The notes: a model not told the origin generated them from the sequence alone. Numbered from the stretch's first letter, positions 15,573-25,083 are shown. The stretch is DNA of 64,000 nucleotides from JAEUJM01 sp041908445 (GCA_041908445.1 JAYRFK010000049.1:5225-69224); one strand, 5' to 3'. Translations and numbers: made by a program.

Positions 15573-17948
15573 TCAGGGAGGGGTGAGGGAGAGGCGCAGG
15601 CGCTCGTCGCCGTCGGTGGTGTCGGCGGTGAGCGAGGCGGTGCCGTCGTCGGCGACCTCCCACCCGCGGCGCGCCTCGGCCGTGTACCCGGCCTCGGGGG
15701 TGACGTGGAGGGTCATCGTGTCGGGGTTGACCATCGGCTGGTTGGCCACCGTGAGGCGGTAGTCGCCGGCCGGTTCGATGGCGCCGGACAGGTTCAGCAC
15801 CAGGGTGACGGTCTGGCCCGCCGGGATGAAGAACCGCGTCGAGTACACCGACATGCCGAACTCGCGCTCGGACTCCATGGCCTGTGGCCCCTCGCCGAGC
15901 GCCGAGCGGGCCACGGCGTCGTCGAGCTGCAGCGGGGTGTAGAAGGACAGGTAGACGCCGTTGGTGCCGAGCGGGGTGTCGCCGCCGCGGATGCGGTCGC
16001 CGCTGCTCAGGATCACGTCGGGGAGCCCCGACGCCGGCGCGTTGTTGGTGATGGTGATGGTGGCCTGGGACGACACCGCACCGCTGGTGGGGTCGTAGCT
16101 CGCGGTGTAGTCGATGGTGCGGTCCATGAAGATGTCGATCTTGTTGTTGGCCGCGTTGTTGGTGGTGAGGCCGATGAGGTCGCCGCCGGCCGGCCGCGGG
16201 TAGGCGCCGTCGAGCCCGACCCGCTCGAAGAAGTCCTGCTCGTCGGCGGTCGGGCTCCACACCATCAGCCGGCCCTGGTCGACCATGGGGCCGAGCACGT
16301 CGGTGACCTGGCGCGGCCCCGGGAGGTCGCCGCTGGTGAGCAGGTCGAAGGTCTTGCGGGTGGCCTCCTCCAGGAAGTCCTTGCGATCCGAGCGCTGGTC
16401 GAAGGTCAGGTACTGCTGGCGCAGCAGGATGTCGGCGGCGTTGTCGGCGGTGAGGGGCTCGGGGTAGCCGGTGACGGTGATCGGCCCGGTGAAGTTGAGC
16501 AGGGCCTGGAGGGCGACGGGGTCGACGGTGATGACCCCGTCGACGGGCTGGCCACCGGCCTGCGGGTACAGCTCGGCGAGCACCTGGCCCACCGTGGGCA
16601 TGTCCGGCGAGAGGCCGGCGTCGCCCATGTAGTTCTGGATCTCGAAGCGGCCGTACCGGTCGAGGTACTCCTGGGGGCCGCTCAGGGTGGCGCCGTTGGC
16701 CCGCGCCGGGAGCTCGATGTCCTCGATGCTGCCCGAACGGGTCAGCTCGAGGTCGCCGTTCGTCGCGGTGAGCTCGCCGAAGCTGCCCATGAACCCGCCG
16801 AGGGCGCGGTTCTCGCTCGGGGTCAGGAAGGCGAGGTAGTAGTGGCGGGTCCCCTCGCCGCCGAGGAGCTGCGGCGCGAGCTCGACCCCCTGGATCGCGA
16901 TCTCGGCGTCGGGTAGGGCGTCGTGCACCTCGCCGTCGAACTTGTCGACCCTCGTCGCCAGGGGCTCGACCAGCCACGGCGAGCGCACGTCGTCGACGGC
17001 GCCCGCCGCCTCTTCGAGCGCGGCCTCGGCGTCGCGGAGCGGCTGCTCGAAGCTGGCCACGAGCTCGAGGTCGATGGCCCCGTCCTGGAAGCGCAGGTCG
17101 TCGACGTTCGCGTCCCCTGCGGCCCGGGCCGCAGCCGAGGCGAGGTCGGCGCCCTGGCCGCTCATGATCTGCACGGCGGCGGCCTGCTGGCCGAGCACCG
17201 GGACGACCCGGGCGGGCAGCGCCCACGGCGAGGTGAGGGTGTCGTGGGCGGTGCCGAAGGAGGCGGCCGACCGGGTGAGGCGCCGGGTGGCGGCGGCGCT
17301 CTCGCCGTCGCGGGCGGCGTCGAAGCCGTTGCGGGCCTGGTCGATGCCGGCGCTGAGGTCCGACTGGGCCGAGAAGGTGGCGACGGCCAAGCCGGCCGCG
17401 GCGAGGACCGAGAACACGACGGCGCCGGCGACGGCCCAGCCCCAGGCGTTGCGGACCCGGGGGCTGCAGCGGCGCAGGCCGGACACCAGGGCCGGCGCGG
17501 TGGCGGCCGCGGTGATCAGCGCCGACGCCCCCGTGGGGTCGATGTCGTGGAGGCGCAGCAGGACCTGGACGGCGAGGCCGCCCACGACCGCGCCGACGAG
17601 GGGCTGGTACGGCCGCGACCGGCGGTCGAGGGCGGCGGCGACGAAGGCGACGGCCAGGGCGGCGAGGGCGAGCGCCAGCTGCAGGCCGCCCTGGGCGGCC
17701 GTGGCGGTGACCCCGGCCAGCACGAGCCAGGTCCAGCGGCGGGCACGGGCGGCACCGAGGACGACCACGAGCGCGAAGCCGGCGGTCCAGGCCACGTCAC
17801 TGACAACCCACCCGGTGGGGGAGGCGCCGCTGAGCCCGGCGCCGATGGCGGCGAGCCCGGCGACGACCCACACCGCGGGCGCGACGAAGGCCGGCGGCTC
17901 GTGCGGCTCGGCGTCGGCGGGGGCGTCGGTGAGGTGGGTGGTGGCCAA
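15573..17948 (-). CDS. DUF4012 domain-containing membrane protein
   Basis: A 791-residue protein with six or so hydrophobic helices in the first ~200 residues, then a large extracytoplasmic domain. The DUF4012 signature is visible: YLAFLTPSENRALGGFMGSF, VDGVITVDPVALQALLNF, and TTNNAANNKIDIFMDR, ending in Ig-like beta-rich sequence. Such proteins often sit in exopolysaccharide or capsule loci of actinobacteria; the molecular function is not established. The open frame begins at a TTG (17948) without a clear ribosome-binding site, so the true start could be slightly downstream. It is divergent from the GT2 gene. Confidence 0.82.
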   Translation of the reverse strand: MATTHLTDAPADAEPHEPPAFVAPAVWVVAGLAAIGAGLSGASPTGWVVSDVAWTAGFALVVVLGAARARRWTWLVLAGVTATAAQGGLQLALALAALAVAFVAAALDRRSRPYQPLVGAVVGGLAVQVLLRLHDIDPTGASALITAAATAPALVSGLRRCSPRVRNAWGWAVAGAVVFSVLAAAGLAVATFSAQSDLSAGIDQARNGFDAARDGESAAATRRLTRSAASFGTAHDTLTSPWALPARVVPVLGQQAAAVQIMSGQGADLASAAARAAGDANVDDLRFQDGAIDLELVASFEQPLRDAEAALEEAAGAVDDVRSPWLVEPLATRVDKFDGEVHDALPDAEIAIQGVELAPQLLGGEGTRHYYLAFLTPSENRALGGFMGSFGELTATNGDLELTRSGSIEDIELPARANGATLSGPQEYLDRYGRFEIQNYMGDAGLSPDMPTVGQVLAELYPQAGGQPVDGVITVDPVALQALLNFTGPITVTGYPEPLTADNAADILLRQQYLTFDQRSDRKDFLEEATRKTFDLLTSGDLPGPRQVTDVLGPMVDQGRLMVWSPTADEQDFFERVGLDGAYPRPAGGDLIGLTTNNAANNKIDIFMDRTIDYTASYDPTSGAVSSQATITITNNAPASGLPDVILSSGDRIRGGDTPLGTNGVYLSFYTPLQLDDAVARSALGEGPQAMESEREFGMSVYSTRFFIPAGQTVTLVLNLSGAIEPAGDYRLTVANQPMVNPDTMTLHVTPEAGYTAEARRGWEVADDGTASLTADTTDGDERLRLSLTPP

Positions 17949-18023
17949 GGGGCGGGGCGCTGCGGGAGGCGGCGGTCGGACGAGCGGGCGAGGCGTCGGC
18001 GACGCCGCCCCGCGCGCCGCCGG

Positions 18024-18029
18024 ATCCTA
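18024..18029 (-). promoter_or_regulatory. -10-like box TAGGAT upstream of the DUF4012 gene
   Basis: Minus-strand TAGGAT lies about 75 nt before the TTG start, leaving a leader that contains the self-complementary GGCGTCGCCGACGCC. Weak evidence. Confidence 0.25.
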
Positions 18030-18082
18030 CCGGCGCATCGCATCGGCGTTCCGGCGGCCCGCTCGGGATCGCCGGGTGGGGG

Positions 18083-18088
18083 TAGCGT
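18083..18088 (+). promoter_or_regulatory. -10-like box TAGCGT of the GT2 gene
   Basis: TAGCGT ends 10 nt before the ATG at 18099. Confidence 0.45.
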
Positions 18089-18098
18089 CGCCTCGTCC

Positions 18099-19058
18099 AT
18101 GTCGCCCACGTCCGTCAGCCTCGTCGTCCCGGTGTTCGAGCCGGACCCCGACCACCTGGAGGGTCTGCTGGCCTCGATCCGGGACCAGGGCCGGGTGGGC
18201 CTCGACGTGGTCCTCCGGGTGGACCGGGGTGGCCCGGAGGTCGAGGCGGTCGCCGCCGCCGCGGGGCTGCCCGCCGTCGAGGTGGTGCGCAACCCGGCGC
18301 CGCTGGGCATGGTGGCGAACTGGAACGCGGCGGCCGCCCTGGCGACCGGTGAACTCATGATGGTCCTGGGCCAGGACGACGAGCTCGGGCGGGGGATGGT
18401 CGAGCGCTACGTCGCCGAGCTCGCTGCCGCGCCGGGCGTGGTCGCGGTCTCCTCGGGCGAGCACTGGATCGACGAGCACGACCGGCCGGTCGAGGTGCCG
18501 CGGCGCCCCAACCGCCGGGAGCGGATCTTCGTGGAGCAGCCCCGCTACGTCCTGACCCAGGACGACCTCGTGCGGCTCTGCCTGCGCAACGGCCAGGTCT
18601 ACGGCGAGCCCTCGGCGGTGATGTTCCGCCGCGCCGCGTTCGAGGCCGTCGGCGGCTACCGGGCCGAGATGGGCCACGTCGCCGACCTCGACCTCGACCT
18701 GCGGCTCGCCGGCCTCGGCCCGGTCGTGTACCTGCGCGACCCGCTGGTGCGCCGGCGGCTCCACCCGGGCATGGCGACCCGCGACCAGCAGGCCAGCGGG
18801 GAGACCGCGGCGGCGCGCGAGCGCCTCCACCGGGCCTGGATCGACCACCCGTCCCTGTCCGGCCGGGACCGCGCCCGGGCCCGGGCGGCGCTGGCGTCGT
18901 GGGCGGCGCGCGACGTCGTGAAGGCGGTGCGCCACGGTCGCTGGTCGGTGGCCCGCGAGCAGGCCAAGGTGGTGGGTCGCTACGGCCTGAACCGGCCGGG
19001 GGCGGTGGTGGAGAACGCGGCCGAGCTCGTCACGGGGCGCAACCGGGACGCCCGCTGA
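18099..19058 (+). CDS. Family 2 glycosyltransferase
   Basis: A 319-residue GT-A enzyme that transfers sugar from a nucleotide donor at the cytoplasmic face. SVSLVVPVFEPDPDHLEGLL opens the fold, NPAPLGMVANWNAAAALATG follows, and LGQDDEL supplies the metal-binding acidic motif near residue 90. AMFRRAAFEAVGGYR-like sequence (MFRRAAFEAVGGYR) and HVADLDLDLRLA are the acceptor-side GT2 motifs. No membrane helix is seen. It is convergent with the beta-helix gene and divergent from the DUF4012 gene, consistent with surface-glycan synthesis. Confidence 0.88.
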   Translation: MSPTSVSLVVPVFEPDPDHLEGLLASIRDQGRVGLDVVLRVDRGGPEVEAVAAAAGLPAVEVVRNPAPLGMVANWNAAAALATGELMMVLGQDDELGRGMVERYVAELAAAPGVVAVSSGEHWIDEHDRPVEVPRRPNRRERIFVEQPRYVLTQDDLVRLCLRNGQVYGEPSAVMFRRAAFEAVGGYRAEMGHVADLDLDLRLAGLGPVVYLRDPLVRRRLHPGMATRDQQASGETAAARERLHRAWIDHPSLSGRDRARARAALASWAARDVVKAVRHGRWSVAREQAKVVGRYGLNRPGAVVENAAELVTGRNRDAR

Positions 19059-19070
19059 CGCGAGGCGGGC
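19050..19070. terminator. GC hairpin at convergent 3' ends
   Basis: A 6-bp stem GCCCGC/GCGGGC with a 9-nt loop spans the GT2 stop codon, 3 bp from the end of the converging beta-helix gene. It could act in both directions. Weak, with no T tract. Confidence 0.3.
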
Positions 19071-19073
19071 CGA

Positions 19074-20318
19074 TCAGGCCTCGACGCCGGGACGGGCCAG
19101 GCCGCGCACCCGCCGGGCGACGTGGCGCCATCCCTGCACCGCGTCGATGACGACCACGCCCTCGCTGTCGTGGACGCTGAGCGGTTGGTGGTCCTGCGGG
19201 TCCACGTTGGAGCTGCCCTCGCCCGAGCCCTGGTTGGTGCTGGCGCCGGCGACGAGCGGGCCCACGAAGCGGTTGTCGACCACGCGGACGTCGGTCGCCC
19301 CCCGGACCCGGACGAAGTTGTTGCGGCAGCGCCCCAGCTCGTTGCCCACGACCCGGACGCCGGTGATCGCGGCGCCGGTGCGCAGGTCGTCGGCGACGGC
19401 GATCCCCGAGGCGATGCCCCCGCCCCAGAGGTACCCCGTCTCGTGGAAGCCGGCGTCGTCGACCCGGTTGCCCCGGATGGTCACGCCGCGCACGGGCCCG
19501 TAGTCGGGCATGGGGCGGATGCCGATGCCGGTCAGGTAGGTGCCGCGGACGTCGTTGCCCTCGACCACGACCCGGTCGCAGCCGCCGAGGGCGATGCCGT
19601 TCGAGCCCGCCCGCTCGATGCGGTTCCCCCGGAGGGTGACGTCGGTGGACTGGTCGGGGTTCCACCAGTTGCCGCCCCAGACCGCGATGGCGTCGTCGCC
19701 GGTGTCGGCGATCCGGCAGCTCTCGACGAGGGCCTGATGGCACCCCACGAGGTGGATGCCGTCGGTGCACATGTCGTGCACGTGGCAGTCCCGCAGGGTG
19801 ACGTCGGTGCAGCTGTTCACGTGGAAGCCGATGCGGGGCCCGTCGCACACCTCGACGCGCTCCGCCGTGAACCCGTGCAGGTCCCGCAGGTGGACGTTCA
19901 TGTCCGCGCTGGTGCGGTCGGGTGGCTGCGGCAGGGTCGAGGCGATCGTGAGGTCGCGGATCGACGTGTCGACCCCGCCGCCGAACCGGGCGTCGCCGTG
20001 GATGCTGATGCGCACCTTCGGGTACGCCACGTGGTCGAGCAGCACGACGGTGCGCCCCACCCCCTCGCCGCGGATGTGGAAGCGGGAGAACGGGAACGAG
20101 TGGTGCCGGTCGTAGCCGTCGAGGGGGCCCAGGCGGTAGGTGCCGGCGGGGAGGTGCAGGACCGCCCCCCGCTCGGGGTCGAAGCGGGGCCGGATGTGGC
20201 GGAACCCGTCGAAGTCCTCGAAGCAGGCGTGGGCGAGCACCGCCGGGCCGTCGTTGGCGACACCGTCACCGACCGCCCCGAACTCGGTGACGTCGAGCAC
20301 CACGGGGTCGGCGGCCAC
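19074..20318 (-). CDS. Right-handed parallel beta-helix (pectate-lyase-like) protein
   Basis: A 414-residue protein. The N-terminal VTEFGAVGDGVANDGPAVLA is the classic start of pectate-lyase-superfamily and GH28-like beta-helix proteins. About ten imperfect PbH1-type coils follow (for example VTLRDCHVHDMCTDGIHLVG, VTLRGNRIERAGSNGIAL, VTIRGNRVDDAGF). Such folds bind or cleave polysaccharides. No signal peptide or membrane helix is visible, so export is unclear. TACCCT lies 8 nt before the GTG at 20318. No catalytic residues can be assigned with confidence. Confidence 0.8.
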   Translation of the reverse strand: MAADPVVLDVTEFGAVGDGVANDGPAVLAHACFEDFDGFRHIRPRFDPERGAVLHLPAGTYRLGPLDGYDRHHSFPFSRFHIRGEGVGRTVVLLDHVAYPKVRISIHGDARFGGGVDTSIRDLTIASTLPQPPDRTSADMNVHLRDLHGFTAERVEVCDGPRIGFHVNSCTDVTLRDCHVHDMCTDGIHLVGCHQALVESCRIADTGDDAIAVWGGNWWNPDQSTDVTLRGNRIERAGSNGIALGGCDRVVVEGNDVRGTYLTGIGIRPMPDYGPVRGVTIRGNRVDDAGFHETGYLWGGGIASGIAVADDLRTGAAITGVRVVGNELGRCRNNFVRVRGATDVRVVDNRFVGPLVAGASTNQGSGEGSSNVDPQDHQPLSVHDSEGVVVIDAVQGWRHVARRVRGLARPGVEA

Positions 20319-20326
20319 GGGCGGGG

Positions 20327-20332
20327 AGGGTA
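20327..20332 (-). promoter_or_regulatory. -10-like box TACCCT of the beta-helix gene
   Basis: Minus-strand TACCCT ends 8 nt before the GTG at 20318. Confidence 0.45.
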
Positions 20333-20373
20333 GCGGGGGGTGCGACCCGCGGGCCGGGATCCCGTGGCGGAGC

Positions 20374-21270
20374 TCAGATGAAGTCGGTCAGGCGCCCCTC
20401 GACCGAGCGCGTGTAGCGCACGGCCGCGACGAGCAGCGCGGCGGCGATCAGCAGGTGCACCGCGAGCAGCGGCAGGTCCGGGACCTCGCCCCGGAGCACG
20501 GCGTCTCGGAAGGCCTCGATCGAGACCGCCAGCGGGCTCACCCAGGCGGTCCACCGGAACGCCGGGGGCAGGATCGATGCCGCGTACATCACCGGGGTGG
20601 CGAAGAACCCCACCCGGATGACGAGCTGCACGATGTGGGGGACGTCGCGGACGAAGGCGGCGAAGACCCCGACGAACACGCCGAGGGCCGCGCTCCACAG
20701 CACGAGCAGCAGCAGGGGGACGGGCGCGAGGACCACGGTCCAGGTGGGCCGGATGCCCTGGACGAGGGCGAGCACGACGACGGTGACGAGGCCGATCCCC
20801 AGGTCGACGAGCGAGGCCCCGACCATGGAGAGCGGCAGGGCCTCCTTGGGGAACGGCACCTTGGTCACGAGGTCGCGCGACGAGATCAGGCTGCCGACCG
20901 CGCCGCCCAGGGACCCGGCGAAGAAGGTCCAGAGCACCAGGCCGCTCCAGGCCAGGCTGAGGTAGGGCACGCCCTCGCCGGTGACGTCGAAGCTCTGGGT
21001 CAGCACGATGCCGTAGACGACGAGCACCGCGACGGGGCTGATCAGCGCCCAGGTCACGTCGAGGACGCTCTGGCGGTAGCGGGTCCGCAGCTCCCGCGGT
21101 GCGAGGACCCGCACCAGCTCGAGCGTCCACCGGGCGCGCCCGCGGAGCCCGGGGGCGAAGGTCGGGCCCACGGCCGCCACCGGCCCGGCCAGGTCGTCCC
21201 GCCCGGCGTCCGGTCCGTCGCCCGGCTCGCCGGCCGCCCCGGCCTCGTGAGCGGGCGCGCCGTCGGACAT
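20374..21270 (-). CDS. ABC-2 type glycan export permease (Wzm/TagG-like)
   Basis: A 298-residue integral membrane protein. After a ~40-residue hydrophilic tail, RELRTRYRQSVLDVTWALISP is the amphipathic interface-helix motif of Wzm/TagG/RfbA permeases, followed by about six membrane helices and IEAFRDAVLRGE near the end. These permeases export undecaprenyl-linked polysaccharide with a Wzt-type ATPase; the only candidate ATPase here is the fused protein at 27560. The ATG at 21270 is divergent from the P450 gene with 22 bp between them, so the promoters must overlap. Confidence 0.87.
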   Translation of the reverse strand: MSDGAPAHEAGAAGEPGDGPDAGRDDLAGPVAAVGPTFAPGLRGRARWTLELVRVLAPRELRTRYRQSVLDVTWALISPVAVLVVYGIVLTQSFDVTGEGVPYLSLAWSGLVLWTFFAGSLGGAVGSLISSRDLVTKVPFPKEALPLSMVGASLVDLGIGLVTVVVLALVQGIRPTWTVVLAPVPLLLLVLWSAALGVFVGVFAAFVRDVPHIVQLVIRVGFFATPVMYAASILPPAFRWTAWVSPLAVSIEAFRDAVLRGEVPDLPLLAVHLLIAAALLVAAVRYTRSVEGRLTDFI

Positions 21271-21277
21271 CGGGCCA

Positions 21278-21283
21278 TACAGT
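21278..21283 (+). promoter_or_regulatory. -10-like box TACAGT of the P450 gene
   Basis: TACAGT ends 9 nt before the GTG at 21293. On the opposite strand the overlapping CTGTAT ends 6 nt before the permease ATG, so one short element may serve both genes. Confidence 0.45.
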
Positions 21284-21292
21284 GGCACAGCC

Positions 21293-22465
21293 GTGACCGC
21301 CGACCGAGCGGGCGTCCCCGACGCCACGTACGCCGAGCTCGCCCGCCGCCGTGGGCAGGGTCCCGTCGTGGTCGAGGAGGTCGAGCAGACGCCCGGCGGC
21401 GAGCGGCAGTGGTTCGGCGTCTACCGCTGGGAGCAGGTCCGGGCGGCGCTGTCCGACGACGCCTTGTCCGCCTGCCTGTACCACGACGAGATGGGCCTCG
21501 GCCGCCGCTACGGCGAGGTGCTGCTCGGCATGGACCCGCCCGCCCACCGTGCCCACCGCAACGTCCTGCAGCCGTCGTTCTCCCGCTCGGCGGTGGCGGG
21601 GCGGTCGCGTCGCGCCGTCACCGGCCCCGTGGACGCCGCCGTCGACCGCCTGGCGGCGAGCGGCGGGGCCGGCGGGGCGGACCTCGTGGCCGCGGTGTGC
21701 GAGCCCGTCCCGGTCGAGGTGCTGCTGGCGCTGCTCGACCTGCCCGCCGACCTCGCCGGACCGCTCCGCGAGCAGGCGGTCGTGCTCGGCCGCCAGGACC
21801 CCGATCGGGCGGTCGCCGTCGCCGACAACCTCCTCGAGTGGCTCCGGCCCGTGATCCGGGACCGGCGGGCGGCGCCACCGGCCGACGACCTCGTGGCCGT
21901 GCTGGCCCACGGCGACGTCGACGGCCGGCCGCTCGACGACGTCGAGGTCTTCAGCCACGTGCGGCTCCTCGCCATCGCCGGCAGCGACACCGTCACCCGG
22001 GCCATGGGCAACGTGCTGTGCGCGCTGCTCACCCATCCCGACCAGCTCGACGCGCTGCGCGGCGACCCCGCCCTGGTCGGCGCGGGGGTGGAGGAGGCGC
22101 TGCGCTGGGAGTGCCCGGCGGTCTCGGTGCCACGCATCGCCCTCCGTGACGTGGAGCTGGCCGGGGTGGCGATCCCCGCGGGCTCGGCGGTGCGGGTCGG
22201 CCTGGGGGCGGCCAACCGCGACCCCGACCGCTGGGCCGAGCCGGAGCGGTTCGACCTCACCCGCGCCCCCCTCCCGAACGCCGCCTTCGGCATCGGGGCG
22301 CACTCGTGCCTCGGGATCCACCTCGCCCACGCGCTGCTCGCCCACCTCGTGACGACGCTCCTCGAGCGACTCCCGGGGCTGCGTCTCGACCCTGAGCAGC
22401 CCGTGCCGGCGGTGGTGGGCACCGACCTGCGCTCGCCCGAGCGGCTCCCCGTCCGCTGGGGATGA
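21293..22465 (+). CDS. Cytochrome P450
   Basis: A 390-residue soluble bacterial P450. The I-helix oxygen-activation motif is AGSDTVTRA, the K-helix ExxR is EEALRW, and the heme loop FGIGAHSCLGIHLA carries the axial thiolate C339. DPPAHRAHRNVLQPSF is the normal C-helix region. It would hydroxylate or otherwise oxidise a small molecule or a carrier-bound intermediate using ferredoxin electrons; no ferredoxin gene is adjacent. Its position between the glycan exporter and the radical SAM operon suggests tailoring of the same product (inference). Confidence 0.93.
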   Translation: MTADRAGVPDATYAELARRRGQGPVVVEEVEQTPGGERQWFGVYRWEQVRAALSDDALSACLYHDEMGLGRRYGEVLLGMDPPAHRAHRNVLQPSFSRSAVAGRSRRAVTGPVDAAVDRLAASGGAGGADLVAAVCEPVPVEVLLALLDLPADLAGPLREQAVVLGRQDPDRAVAVADNLLEWLRPVIRDRRAAPPADDLVAVLAHGDVDGRPLDDVEVFSHVRLLAIAGSDTVTRAMGNVLCALLTHPDQLDALRGDPALVGAGVEEALRWECPAVSVPRIALRDVELAGVAIPAGSAVRVGLGAANRDPDRWAEPERFDLTRAPLPNAAFGIGAHSCLGIHLAHALLAHLVTTLLERLPGLRLDPEQPVPAVVGTDLRSPERLPVRWG

Positions 22466-22514
22466 GCCCCGGGGGCGGCCCACCGGGCCGGACCGGCCGC
22501 CGGGGGCGCTGCCG

Positions 22515-22520
22515 TACAGT
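22515..22520 (+). promoter_or_regulatory. -10-like box TACAGT of the B12-radical SAM operon
   Basis: TACAGT lies about 20 nt before the GTG at 22540, leaving a short leader with a perfect GGAGGT ribosome-binding site (22530-22535). Confidence 0.45.
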
Positions 22521-22539
22521 GGCCCCATCGGAGGTCCTG

Positions 22540-25083
22540 GTGGATGAGGGAGTGATGCCGGACACGGGCTTCGTGGTCCGTGAGGGAGGTCGCTGGTGGT
22601 GGGCGCCGGTGCCCGGCACCACCCCGTCCCCGGCCACCCTCGACGACGTGCTCGCGCGGCTCGGGCCCGCCGACGACGCGGTCGCCCCGGGCGGGACCCG
22701 CTCCGGTCGCGACGGGCCCGCTCCCGACGCCGACCTGCTCGGCCCCGACGACGTGCTCGAGCCGGTCTGGGCCTGGGTGGGCCGGGTCGTCCCGGGCGGC
22801 CTCGAGGTCGAGGACGTCGCGGGCGACCCCCTGCTGCTGGGCCCCGACGACCTGCGCCTCCTGGACGCCCTCGACCCGTTCGGTACCACCGCCGAGGTCG
22901 CGGGCCGGGCGGGCGACCCGCCCCACGCCACGGCGCGCCTCGTGCGCCTGATGCTCGCCGGCAAGCTCCACCGCCTCGACCCCCGGGCGCCGCTGCCCCA
23001 GGCCCCGCCGCCGGCGGCCGACGAGATCCCCTCCGGCGCCGACGTCGACGCCCTCCCGGACGGGGCCGAGCTCCGCCGGCTCGCCGAGGCGGCGCGGACG
23101 TCCGACGCGGGCGGTGACGGCGATGACCGAGACGACCGCATCCCGGTGCTGGCGGTCTGGCAGGAGCGGATCGGCCCGTCGCTCGCGACGGGGATGCTCA
23201 CCGCGGCGGCCCGCACCTGGCGCGACGGCGCGCTCGGTGCGGCCTACGACGTGCGCCGCCCGGTCACCGGCGCCGAGGCGCTCCGGCTGCTGGCCGGCCG
23301 GCGCGGCCCGGCGGTGCTGCTCTGCTCGAACTACGTGTGGTCGGTCGACCACAACCTCGAGGTGGCCCGTCGGGCCAAGGCGCTGTGCCCCGAGCTGGTG
23401 GTGGTCCACGGCGGGCCGAGCACGCCGAAGTACGAGGGCGACGCCGCCCGGTTCCTCGCGGAGCACCGGGCGGTGGCGGACGTGCTCGTGCAGGGCGAAG
23501 GCGAGGTGGCCCTGTGCCGGGTGCTCGAGGCGCTCGCCCCCTCGCTGCCCGCGCTCGACCCGGCCGCCCTGGCGGCCATCCCCGGCCTCAGCTTCCTCGA
23601 CCCCGAGGACGGCCACCTCGTGCGCACCGGCGGGCCCGAGCGCATCGCGGACCTCGACGTGCTGGCCTCGCCCTACCTCACCGGCGAGTTCGACGACATC
23701 GACCCCGCCGCGTTCCACTTCGCCGTCTCGATCGAGACGACGCGCGGCTGCCCCTACGGCTGCACGTTCTGCGACTGGGGGTCGGCGACGCTGGCCCGCC
23801 TGCGCAAGTTCGACGTGGACCGCGTGCTGGGCGAGCTGACCTGGGCGGCGCGGCGGGGCATCGCCGCGGTGCAGCTGTGCGACGCCAATTTCGGGATCAC
23901 CGCACGGGACATCGACGTGGCCCACGGCCTCGCCGAGATCGGCCGGGCCCACGGCGCCCCGCGGATCCTGGCCTTCACGCCCCCCAAGAACACGACCCGG
24001 CACCTGTCCCGGATCCTCGACGAGGTGCTGGACGCCGGCTTCCTCGTCTCGACGGCGATCTCGCTGCAGACGACCGACGAGGCGACCCTCGCCGCCGTCG
24101 ACCGGTCGAACATCGCCACCGAGCACTACCTCGCCCTCGCCGCCGACCTGCGGCGGCGCGGCCTGCCTCTCACCGGCGACCTCCTGATCGGGCTGCCGGG
24201 GCAGACCTACGAGAGCTACCGGGCGGACCTCCAGTTCTTCCTCGACCACCAGATCTCGCCCCGGAGCTGGTCGCTGCGGACGCTGCCCAACGCCCCCATG
24301 AACGAGCCGGGCTACCGCGAGCGCTTCCGGATCCGCACCGGCCCCGACAACATCGTGCTCTCGACCTCGACCATGGACGAGACCGACCGCCGGCGCATGC
24401 TCGCCCTGCGCAAGGTGCAGGTCGTGGCGGACCAGTACGGCGTGCTCGCCCACCTCCTGCGCTTCCTGCAGTGGGACCACGGCCTGGCCATGGCGACGGT
24501 GCTCGACCGCCTCCGGGCGACGCTGGACGAGGCGCCAGGCCGCTACCCGCTCGTGACGTGGCTCTTCGCGCACTTCGATCTGCATCCCACGGTGCCGGTG
24601 GGGTGGGGCGCCTTCTACGCCGAGGTGGGACGGTTCCTCGCCGACGAGCTCGGCGTCGACCGCGGCGCCTCGGACGTCGGCGCCGTCCTGGCGGCCCAGG
24701 CCGCGCTGATGCCCCTGCCAGGCCGGTCCTTCCCCTACGAGGTGGCCCTGGCCCACGACGTGGTCGCCTACCACCGTGACGCCACCGCCGGCCTCTACGA
24801 GGACGGGCGGGCCTCGACGCCGCCCCGGCCGCTCGCCGCGTACCCACCCGGTCACCTCGTCGTGACGGGTGACCCGCTCGAGCTCTGCCGCGGCGGCCTG
24901 CGCTTCGCGGGCGACCCGCGGGACGAGGCCCTCCTCGGCCAGTTCTGGCTCGGCGTGGGCAGCTCGCACGAGCTGGCCAGCCCCCTCACCCGGGTGCCGC
25001 CACGGCGGCGCCAGCTCGAGATCGCCGCCCGCGAGGCGGGGCTCGAGCCGGCGGGTTCGGGCGTGGGCGGGGACGGACGGTGA
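22540..25083 (+). CDS. B12-binding-type radical SAM protein (paralog 1)
   Basis: An 847-residue radical SAM enzyme. Residues ~80-155 look like a PqqD/RRE-type winged helix (LLLGPDDLRLLDAL, then a helix ending LVRLMLAGKLHRL). A cobalamin-binding-like Rossmann segment follows (LCSNYVWSVDHNLEVARR, VVVHGGPSTPKYEGD) but without a DxHxxG motif. The 4Fe-4S site is CPYGCTFCDWG (C404, C408, C411), then CDANFGI and FTPPKNTTRH. A C-terminal ~250-residue domain is shared with the two paralogs. The GTG at 22540 has GGAGGT 4 nt upstream; an ATG at 22555 would match the start of the next paralog better. It could methylate or otherwise modify an unactivated carbon. Substrate unknown. Confidence 0.82.
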   Translation: MDEGVMPDTGFVVREGGRWWWAPVPGTTPSPATLDDVLARLGPADDAVAPGGTRSGRDGPAPDADLLGPDDVLEPVWAWVGRVVPGGLEVEDVAGDPLLLGPDDLRLLDALDPFGTTAEVAGRAGDPPHATARLVRLMLAGKLHRLDPRAPLPQAPPPAADEIPSGADVDALPDGAELRRLAEAARTSDAGGDGDDRDDRIPVLAVWQERIGPSLATGMLTAAARTWRDGALGAAYDVRRPVTGAEALRLLAGRRGPAVLLCSNYVWSVDHNLEVARRAKALCPELVVVHGGPSTPKYEGDAARFLAEHRAVADVLVQGEGEVALCRVLEALAPSLPALDPAALAAIPGLSFLDPEDGHLVRTGGPERIADLDVLASPYLTGEFDDIDPAAFHFAVSIETTRGCPYGCTFCDWGSATLARLRKFDVDRVLGELTWAARRGIAAVQLCDANFGITARDIDVAHGLAEIGRAHGAPRILAFTPPKNTTRHLSRILDEVLDAGFLVSTAISLQTTDEATLAAVDRSNIATEHYLALAADLRRRGLPLTGDLLIGLPGQTYESYRADLQFFLDHQISPRSWSLRTLPNAPMNEPGYRERFRIRTGPDNIVLSTSTMDETDRRRMLALRKVQVVADQYGVLAHLLRFLQWDHGLAMATVLDRLRATLDEAPGRYPLVTWLFAHFDLHPTVPVGWGAFYAEVGRFLADELGVDRGASDVGAVLAAQAALMPLPGRSFPYEVALAHDVVAYHRDATAGLYEDGRASTPPRPLAAYPPGHLVVTGDPLELCRGGLRFAGDPRDEALLGQFWLGVGSSHELASPLTRVPPRRRQLEIAAREAGLEPAGSGVGGDGR

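Noticed and set aside
13968..16916. 982-codon + strand open frame
   Set aside because: Antisense to the HAD, epimerase and DUF4012 genes, all of which have recognisable motifs.
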